This document shows, in pieces, positions 34,423-39,881 of a stretch of 39,881 nucleotides of DNA. Under the pieces are notes generated by a model. That model saw only the letters and a list, made by a program, of their open reading frames with translations, was not told where the DNA came from and did no database searches. Numbering within the stretch: the first letter of the stretch is position 1; each line of letters opens with the position of its first letter. Position numbers and translations under genes: made by a program. Source of the DNA: JAZLJD01 sp045617725 (GTDB taxonomy: Bacteria; Bacillota; Clostridia; Lachnospirales; Lachnospiraceae); NCBI GenBank assembly GCA_045617725.1, contig JAZLJD010000027.1, positions 1 through 39,881 on the forward strand, read 5' to 3'.

Positions 34423-34576
34423 GAAAAATTATCTGTCACTTATCTGCCACACGTGTTACGATGTGCAGTAGACGCGAGAAGTAATTCCGGAAGGTTGAAA
34501 GTAACAAAAGATTCGTGCCCCAAAGCCTTGTTAGCCGTATGTGAGAAATTGGAAACCGGGAGAAAAACAAAGTAAG

Positions 34577-34605
34577 TTGAGGTTTTAGCGCCGGCAAAGT
34601 ATAAT
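34577..34605 (+). promoter_or_regulatory. Sigma-70 promoter of the GGDEF/DUF3810/PTPS-like operon
   Basis: TTGAGG (34577-34582) and a perfect TATAAT (34600-34605) are 17 bases apart; transcription would begin near 34612. The preceding part of the gap (34423-34576) shows no gene. Confidence 0.75.
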
Positions 34606-34651
34606 AGCTCTAAAGACGAATCGACAAACTGCCGGAAATGTGGTGACGAGA

Positions 34652-35971
34652 ATGGAAATGATGCGAGAAAAAGTTAAAAAGCGTGGATTGTTTAGGAAGC
34701 TGGCAATCGCTTTATTTTGTATAGCTATTTTGGCGATTGTTACTGTAGTGTTGTTCAAGGCCTATGATCCGACCTTGAATTCGCTCGGCGCTTTGAGCAG
34801 CTTATGTATGGATGTAATCAGTATCATCATTCTGGTCATTCTGACCGGAAGTTTTGCTTTTGGTAAGTATGAGATTACGAGGACATCGAAGATATTTTTG
34901 TGCCTTTTGCTGGCAACAATCTGGGCACTGTTTTTGGACTTTTTGAACTGGGCGTTCGACGGCACGTTGGCTTTTGGCGAACTGACGTATTGGTTTACGG
35001 TCGGCTCGCTATGCATGGGAGCCATTCTGGGTTGTATTTTCTCCCTGTATCTGTACAGCTACCTGCAGGAGAACCACGGCATGGACTGCATGCATATGAG
35101 TGCCAGAGTTTGTGCAATCATAAATGTGATATCGTTTTTCGTAACTTTTACGCTGGCACTTACGGGTACGGCGTTCAAGTTTGATGGGGGCCATTATGAA
35201 ACCGGTGCTTTGTACGATATTGTGACGGCACTTCCGGTTGTGACCCTGCTTTACCTGGTCGGCTACACGATGTTCTATATTAAGAAGATTGGAGCACATG
35301 ACGTCTGGTCGGCTGCGGGCTACATTGTTTTTATGATTACGGGTGCCCTGATTGAGGGCGAGTACAGTATCGGAACGACCTATGTGTCGGTTGCATTGGC
35401 GGATTTGTTTATTTTCGTAATGCTTCAGAACGAGGTTATTTCGCTTGAAAAACGTAATGTGGAGAAATGGATTAAGCGTTCCTACACCGATGAGTTGACC
35501 GGTATCCCCAACCGATACGCATACGAGACGGAGATTACCAGGCTTGAAGAGGACGAGATTCCGGACAATTTCGTATATGCTTCCGTGGATGTGAACGGAC
35601 TCAAGAGCGTGAACGATACCCAGGGACATACGGCAGGCGATGAACTGGTAATCGGCGCAGGCGAGTGCCTCAGGAAAACGTTTGGCGCATATGGCACAAT
35701 CTACAGAATGGGTGGCGATGAGTTTGTGGTTCTTTTCTACGCGGACGCAGCGCTGCTTCCCAAATTGAAAGACACGCTTATGGCAGAGGGCACAAAATGG
35801 AGCGAGAAGCATAATCTCAATATGTCTCTTTCCTGTGGATATGTGGTGGCCAAAGAGGAACCTGACCTGACGATCAAACGCATCGCAATCCTGGCAGATA
35901 AGCGTATGTACGAGGCGAAAGCCGCATATTACAGAACCACGGGAATTGAAAGAAGAAAGAGTGAGATATGA
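34652..35971 (+). CDS. Membrane-bound diguanylate cyclase (GGDEF)
   Basis: About 439 residues. The N-terminal about 265 residues hold seven or more hydrophobic helices of a 7TM-like sensor module I cannot name. A GGDEF domain follows (about 270-430): DELTGIPNRYAYE, VDVNGLKSVNDTQGHTAGDE and an intact RMGGDEF, so c-di-GMP synthesis is likely. No RxxD inhibitory site is evident. ATG 34652 has GGTG upstream; GTG 34640 would add four residues. It is the first gene of a three-gene operon and may control the downstream envelope proteins. It differs in architecture from the cytosolic GGDEF fusion at 2443-5643. Confidence 0.88.
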   Translation: MEMMREKVKKRGLFRKLAIALFCIAILAIVTVVLFKAYDPTLNSLGALSSLCMDVISIIILVILTGSFAFGKYEITRTSKIFLCLLLATIWALFLDFLNWAFDGTLAFGELTYWFTVGSLCMGAILGCIFSLYLYSYLQENHGMDCMHMSARVCAIINVISFFVTFTLALTGTAFKFDGGHYETGALYDIVTALPVVTLLYLVGYTMFYIKKIGAHDVWSAAGYIVFMITGALIEGEYSIGTTYVSVALADLFIFVMLQNEVISLEKRNVEKWIKRSYTDELTGIPNRYAYETEITRLEEDEIPDNFVYASVDVNGLKSVNDTQGHTAGDELVIGAGECLRKTFGAYGTIYRMGGDEFVVLFYADAALLPKLKDTLMAEGTKWSEKHNLNMSLSCGYVVAKEEPDLTIKRIAILADKRMYEAKAAYYRTTGIERRKSEI

Positions 35972-37119
35972 GGAAAATAAAAAAGTATTGGCTTTCGATA
36001 TTTATCCTGCTCGGTGTTTCAATCCTGTTAAATCTACTGGCATTTTGGAAATCTTTTACGAATTTTTATGCAGATCACATTTATCCGTTTTTCGTTAATT
36101 TTATGGGGCCTTTGAATAACTGGTCGAAGGTTGCGATTGGCGAGATTCTCATGTATTTTGCAATTCTTGTAGTGATTGTGGAAATCATTACGGCAATTCT
36201 TCTTATTTTCCGAAGGAAAAAGGACCGGTTTGTACGGCACGCAGTGGCGCACAGCCGGTTTACATTGTTTTTGGCCACCCTGGTGTTCTTTGTGTTTACG
36301 GTGATGTGGCTGGTGCCGATCCGGGCGGACGAGGCGGATACGCAGAATGATTCCGTGCGAGAATATACATTCTCGGATTTGGAAGAGCTGCGGAATTATC
36401 TGGTGCTTCGGACGGACTGGCTGGCACTGCAGGTAGAACGAAACGAGGACGGAAGCCTTAAGTATGATGATGCAATTGATACGGCAATCATCGAGGCGAT
36501 GCGGCAAAAAAGTGATGTGTACCCGAGACTTTCGGGATATTACGGACGGCCGAAATATGCGCTGTGTTCAGATTTTCTGGAATGGAGTGGAATCGGCGGC
36601 TTCACGTATGTTTACACGAAGGAAGTTACGCTGAACCGCTACACCTCGGATTTCTACTATCCGACGTTGTATTCGCATGAACTGGCACATTATAAGGGCT
36701 TTTTTAAGGAAAGCGAGGCCAATTTCTTAAGCTTCATTACCATGAACGAGAGTGGGAATGCACTTTTGGCATATTCCGCATGCGCGGAAATGCTTTTGCA
36801 GTATGTGGAAGAGGCTTACCAGAATTCCTACGAACAGGTTTTTGATATGGAGAATAATTTTGAGGCGGCTCAGGCACACTATTACGAGCAGCCCGGACTG
36901 TTTGACCTTGTAAGGATGGACATTACGGCGAGCTATGAAGCGGCGCAGAAGCGCTACGCGGAAACCCCGCACCCGGCCGAGAGCATCTCGGAAGTGGTGA
37001 GCGAGGTTTCGGATTACGGCTGGGAAGCCCAGGATGCAATCCTTCAGGAGGACAATTACGACGGAGTCGTACGCATGCTCCTTGAATACTATTGGGGACG
37101 GGGGTTTTTAGCACAGTGA
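35968..37119 (+). CDS. DUF3810 membrane protein with HELAH zinc-site motif
   Basis: 383 residues. Three hydrophobic helices occupy the first about 120 residues. An extracellular domain follows, with SHELAHYKGFFKESEANF (about 234-251). HELAH is an HExxH motif, and a Glu further on (ESEAN) could be the third zinc ligand, suggesting a metallopeptidase. The family is DUF3810, of unproven function. The ATG overlaps the preceding stop (ATGA), so it is translationally coupled to the GGDEF gene. The last codons are made from a GGGGACGGGGGTTT repeat, which could mean the native C-terminus has been replaced or extended. Confidence 0.8.
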   Translation: MRKIKKYWLSIFILLGVSILLNLLAFWKSFTNFYADHIYPFFVNFMGPLNNWSKVAIGEILMYFAILVVIVEIITAILLIFRRKKDRFVRHAVAHSRFTLFLATLVFFVFTVMWLVPIRADEADTQNDSVREYTFSDLEELRNYLVLRTDWLALQVERNEDGSLKYDDAIDTAIIEAMRQKSDVYPRLSGYYGRPKYALCSDFLEWSGIGGFTYVYTKEVTLNRYTSDFYYPTLYSHELAHYKGFFKESEANFLSFITMNESGNALLAYSACAEMLLQYVEEAYQNSYEQVFDMENNFEAAQAHYYEQPGLFDLVRMDITASYEAAQKRYAETPHPAESISEVVSEVSDYGWEAQDAILQEDNYDGVVRMLLEYYWGRGFLAQ

Positions 37120-37129
37120 AGCGGGAAAG
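37094..37129 (+). repeat. GGGGACGGGGGTTT repeat, copy 1, at the 3' end of the DUF3810 gene
   Basis: 36 bases matching 39365-39400 at 30 positions, with 14 consecutive identical bases at the start. It covers the last codons and stop of one gene and the ribosome binding region of the next. Repeats with a GGGGACGG core are common in Firmicutes and are often REP-like. Confidence 0.7.
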
Positions 37130-37133
37130 TATA

Positions 37134-39398
37134 ATGAAATTTTTACGGATTTTGAAGCGAAACATCGGCGGCGTTTTGATTGTGGTATGCTTTTTGGCAG
37201 CGGTGTGTGCTTCTTTGACAACCTATGCAAAAAATAAATATGCGGTAACGATTCCGGTACAGTATACAGTGGATCCTGCCCTGCAGACAACGGAAGCGGA
37301 CGTCTATACAACGGAAGGCATTTCTCTTCCGAAAGGTACTTATCGTGTAAGTGTTACATATCGTTCGGACGCTGACCGCAACTATGTGTACGCCAAGGGA
37401 ACGACCGTCGGATATCGTAAGTTTCTTCACGACAGAGGATACCTGAATCATCAGACGGAGAGGATTGAGTATGATGTTTGGGCATTTGAAGAGGCAACGG
37501 ATGTGCAGTTTACTGTTCGTTACCGCGGAAGCGGTGCGCTCTCGGTAAATGCCATTACCATTGTGCAGAATAACAAACTTGTGAAATTGTATTTGACGTT
37601 GACCGGCCTGGTCATGCTGCTTGTTTGTGCGGTTTACACGATTGTTAAGCGCGGTATTTGGAAAAATATGAGAACCTCGGCCCGCGTTGCCACCATTGCC
37701 ATTGTTTTTACGGCTCTTTACGCAACCTATCCGGGATTTTCGACCGGTATGTATGCATCGGATGATATGCCCTTTCATCTTTTGCGCCTTGAGGGTCTGG
37801 CACAGGCACTGTCCGAGGGACAGTGCCCGGTTCGTATGCAGTCAATCTGGGCGTACGGACACGGCTATCCCGTGTCGACCTATTACTGCGATCTTCTGAT
37901 GTATTTCCCCGCGTTCCTCCGAATGATGGGCATGCCGTTGCAGGTCAGCTTTACCATGTATGCGCTTCTCGTGAATGCCCTGACCGCCTTATTTTCGTTT
38001 TTGGCCTTCCGTAAGGTTGCCAAAAACAATTATGCCGGAACGATAGCAATGGTAATGTACACGTTGGCGCCGATGCGTATTTCGCAGCTGTTCCCGCGCG
38101 GAGCAATCGGGGAGGCGACCGCATATACGTTTTTGCCGCTTGTTTTGGTCGGTATTTACATGCTCTACGTAACGAATGAGAAGAACGGTTGGAAGTACCT
38201 GACGGCGGGCTTTACGGGGTTGATTACCTGCCATGTTATTACCACCTATCTGACGGGGCTGTTTTGCATTATTACGGCGCTTGTGTTTATCAAAAAGACA
38301 TTCCGGAAGGACACCCTGCTCGCCATTCTGAAAATGGTTGCGGCCGTTCTTTTGTTGAATGCGTGGTTTTTGGTGCCGTTTCTGTCAAGCCTAAGGGACG
38401 TCAGTGTCGGCACGGATCTGGTTGATGCCGCGCACATGCAGCATTACGGACTGAATTTATCCCAGCTGTTTCATATGTCCTACCTGTCGGTCGGAACGGT
38501 GAATTTTGCGGATGCCGGACCTGCCGGGGAAGACGCCTTCGGCATCGGTTTTGCGGTATTTTTTGGCTGGATTCTGTATGCGATTATGCTGTGTGCCAAA
38601 AAGAACGGTGCGTCGGAAGAAGCAGGGGAACGCTCCGTGCGATGTGCGGGCATTTACCTTTTTGTGATTTCGGCGCTTACGATTTACATGACAACATGCT
38701 ATTTCCCCTGGGACCGTATCTGTGCTGCGCTCGGTAGTGCGGCCGCTTTGATTTACAAAATTCAGTTTGGCTTCCGTTTTACCAAGTTTGCCATATTGTT
38801 CTGTTGCGCACTTGCGGCGCTTGCACTTGGAGATTTCCCGGAAAAAAGCCACGAAGAATTGTCCGAACGCAGGATTGTTGCAGTTGCATCCATGGCAGTC
38901 TGCTTTGTTTTTAGCGTATTTTCCGCATCCCGGTTTATGGATGACTTCATAAATAATTATGAAACAAAGCCGATTTATAACGCGACGGCCCTCGGTCAGA
39001 CCAGCCAGGCCATGACGGAGTATATGATTCCGGGGACGGATGTCAGCAAGCTGCTCTCGACTGCGGAACCTTTTGCATCCGGCACAGCGGTTCTTTCCTA
39101 TGATAAGCGCGGTACAACCGTATCGTTAGATGTTATGGGAGAAGAGGACGGTGGCTATGTGGAAATTCCGGTTCTCTGGTATCCGCAGTATTGTGTAACC
39201 GAAGGCAGTTCGCCTTCCGCGGTGACCCTTGTAAAAGGTAACAATAATGTAATCCGCCTGAATGTACCGGCCGACTTCGTTGGAAACGTAATTGTGAAAT
39301 ACAAAGTGCCCATGCTTTGGCGTGTGGCAGAGTGCATCAGTGTGTTGGCTGCGATGTGGGTAATGGGGACGGGGGTTTCTGACACATTAAAGCGGTAA
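37134..39398 (+). CDS. Multi-pass membrane protein, PTPS-related/GT-C-like
   Basis: About 754 residues from ATG 37134, 14 bases after the DUF3810 stop. One N-terminal helix is followed by a beta-rich outer domain (about 40-155), then about ten or more membrane helices (about 160-610), then a C-terminal outer domain and a last helix. The segment YASDDMPFHLLRLEGLAQAL followed by YGHGYPVSTYYCDLLMYFP is characteristic of PTPS-related (PF10131) integral membrane proteins, which resemble GT-C lipid-linked sugar transferases; Asp-Asp in DDMPFH would be the catalytic-type motif. It may add sugars to envelope polymers. The C-terminal MGTGVSDTLKR is encoded by the second GGGGACGGGGGTTT repeat. Confidence 0.75.
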   Translation: MKFLRILKRNIGGVLIVVCFLAAVCASLTTYAKNKYAVTIPVQYTVDPALQTTEADVYTTEGISLPKGTYRVSVTYRSDADRNYVYAKGTTVGYRKFLHDRGYLNHQTERIEYDVWAFEEATDVQFTVRYRGSGALSVNAITIVQNNKLVKLYLTLTGLVMLLVCAVYTIVKRGIWKNMRTSARVATIAIVFTALYATYPGFSTGMYASDDMPFHLLRLEGLAQALSEGQCPVRMQSIWAYGHGYPVSTYYCDLLMYFPAFLRMMGMPLQVSFTMYALLVNALTALFSFLAFRKVAKNNYAGTIAMVMYTLAPMRISQLFPRGAIGEATAYTFLPLVLVGIYMLYVTNEKNGWKYLTAGFTGLITCHVITTYLTGLFCIITALVFIKKTFRKDTLLAILKMVAAVLLLNAWFLVPFLSSLRDVSVGTDLVDAAHMQHYGLNLSQLFHMSYLSVGTVNFADAGPAGEDAFGIGFAVFFGWILYAIMLCAKKNGASEEAGERSVRCAGIYLFVISALTIYMTTCYFPWDRICAALGSAAALIYKIQFGFRFTKFAILFCCALAALALGDFPEKSHEELSERRIVAVASMAVCFVFSVFSASRFMDDFINNYETKPIYNATALGQTSQAMTEYMIPGTDVSKLLSTAEPFASGTAVLSYDKRGTTVSLDVMGEEDGGYVEIPVLWYPQYCVTEGSSPSAVTLVKGNNNVIRLNVPADFVGNVIVKYKVPMLWRVAECISVLAAMWVMGTGVSDTLKR

Positions 39399-39400
39399 AG
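39365..39400 (+). repeat. GGGGACGGGGGTTT repeat, copy 2, at the 3' end of the PTPS-like gene
   Basis: Direct repeat of 37094-37129 (30 of 36 bases the same). It encodes the last residues and stop of the membrane protein and runs into the left arm of the terminal palindrome. Confidence 0.7.
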
Positions 39401-39881
39401 CAAAACGGCTCCACCGGGCCTTAGAGAAGCAATTCATATAGAGACGAATCACGGCTTCGAGTTATGTGGTTGAGTGGTTTGTGGAAGAGTAATTAGGTAA
39501 ATGGTACGGCTCCACCGGGCCGGAGAACAATTTCATATAGAGACGAATCACACTCCGAGTTATGGTTTTCTAAGTGTTTTGAGTAGGTTTTCTGTACAGA
39601 CGCAACCGGCCTCTACGCGCCGTCCGTGTCGCGTATCGGCCTCGCCCGACCATCCGGGTCGGCCGTTGCTGCGCGTCTACAAAACACTAAGAAAACCTAT
39701 AACTCTCCGTGAATCGATTCGCTCTATATGAATTGCTTCCCTAAGGCCCGGGGAGCCGTTTTCTATTTCGAGAGGACTCTTCCGCAATCCATTTCTCAAC
39801 CACATAACTCTTCGCTAATTGATTCGTCTCTATATGAATTGCTCTCTTCGGCCCCCTGTGGAGCCGTTTTTTGCTTTACCG
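39393..39881. repeat. Long imperfect palindrome made of four copies of one unit
   Basis: Units on the plus strand at 39393-39474 and 39506-39600 recur inverted at 39676-39762 and 39795-39881. Each carries ACGGCTCC..GGGCC, then AATTCATATAGAG and CGAATC, then GAGTTAT. The outer pair also shares CGGTAAAGC/GCTTTACCG at the very ends and GTGGTTGAG/CTCAACCAC. The inner pair shares TTTTCTAAGTGTTTT-type sequence. The GC-rich centre (39601-39675) has its own hairpin (CCGACC-ATCC-GGGTCGG). The arms differ at many positions, so it is not a simple assembly fold-back. The open frame inside is a by-product of the repeats. The right end coincides with the window end, so the element may continue. Confidence 0.85.

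Noticed and set aside
39501..39731. 76-codon frame inside the terminal palindrome
   Set aside because: Arises from repeated, self-complementary DNA; no family and no ribosome binding site.

Overview
The window is low-to-mid GC Firmicutes DNA, most likely a gut or rumen member of the Lachnospiraceae (Butyrivibrio/Roseburia-like). This is inferred from the gene families (ATPase-less sugar ABC operons with DUF5696 and NHL/Yip1 partners, CotH/VTC/DUF4956 cluster, GGDEF proteins, GH43/GH51 arabinan enzymes), strong AGGAGG-type ribosome binding sites, AT-rich intergenic DNA and lipobox signal peptides. No rRNA, tRNA or CRISPR array was seen. Both ends lie in repeats or mobile DNA: the 5' end of an IS3-type transposase on the left and a long imperfect palindrome on the right.

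Left part (1-10300). After the transposase fragment and copy 1 of a structured repeat comes an APH-like kinase gene. On the minus strand follows a cluster read in the order CotH-family protein, VTC-domain protein, DUF4956 membrane protein, an unusual cytosolic GGDEF-EAL-LamG-GH43 fusion, and a GH18-type lipoprotein gene interrupted by an in-frame TGA. A divergent AraC-family regulator with a clear sigma-70 promoter sits at its head.

Middle (10300-32090). An ArsR-type HTH protein with a large beta-rich C-terminal domain is transcribed away from a long arabinose/arabinan locus: GH51 arabinofuranosidase, an oversized solute-binding protein, two permeases, an NHL-TPR-Yip1 membrane protein, a DUF5696 protein, two more permeases, a second solute-binding lipoprotein and a LamG lipoprotein with a triplicated domain. 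A terminator ends this run. Next come a cytosolic GH43, a surface GH43 endo-arabinanase-like lipoprotein and a small membrane protein, again closed by a terminator. The logic fits surface cleavage of arabinan, capture and import of arabino-oligosaccharides by two ATPase-less ABC importers (shared ATPase expected elsewhere), and cytosolic trimming by GH51 and GH43.

Right part (32090-39881). A YbaK/ProX-type tRNA deacylase is followed by copy 2 of the structured repeat, whose 3' end supplies the ribosome binding site and start of a cytosolic GH26 mannanase gene. A truncated hexapeptide acetyltransferase remnant comes next. Then an apparent operon encodes a membrane GGDEF protein, a DUF3810 HELAH metallopeptidase-like membrane protein and a multi-pass PTPS-related/GT-C-like membrane protein. 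The last two genes both end in copies of a GGGGACGGGGGTTT repeat. The window closes with an about 490-bp palindrome built from four copies of one unit.

The strongest candidates for something undescribed are the diguanylate cyclase/degenerate-EAL protein fused to LamG and GH43 domains inside a CotH-VTC-DUF4956-GH18 cluster, the structured repeat placed at gene starts, and the terminal palindrome.
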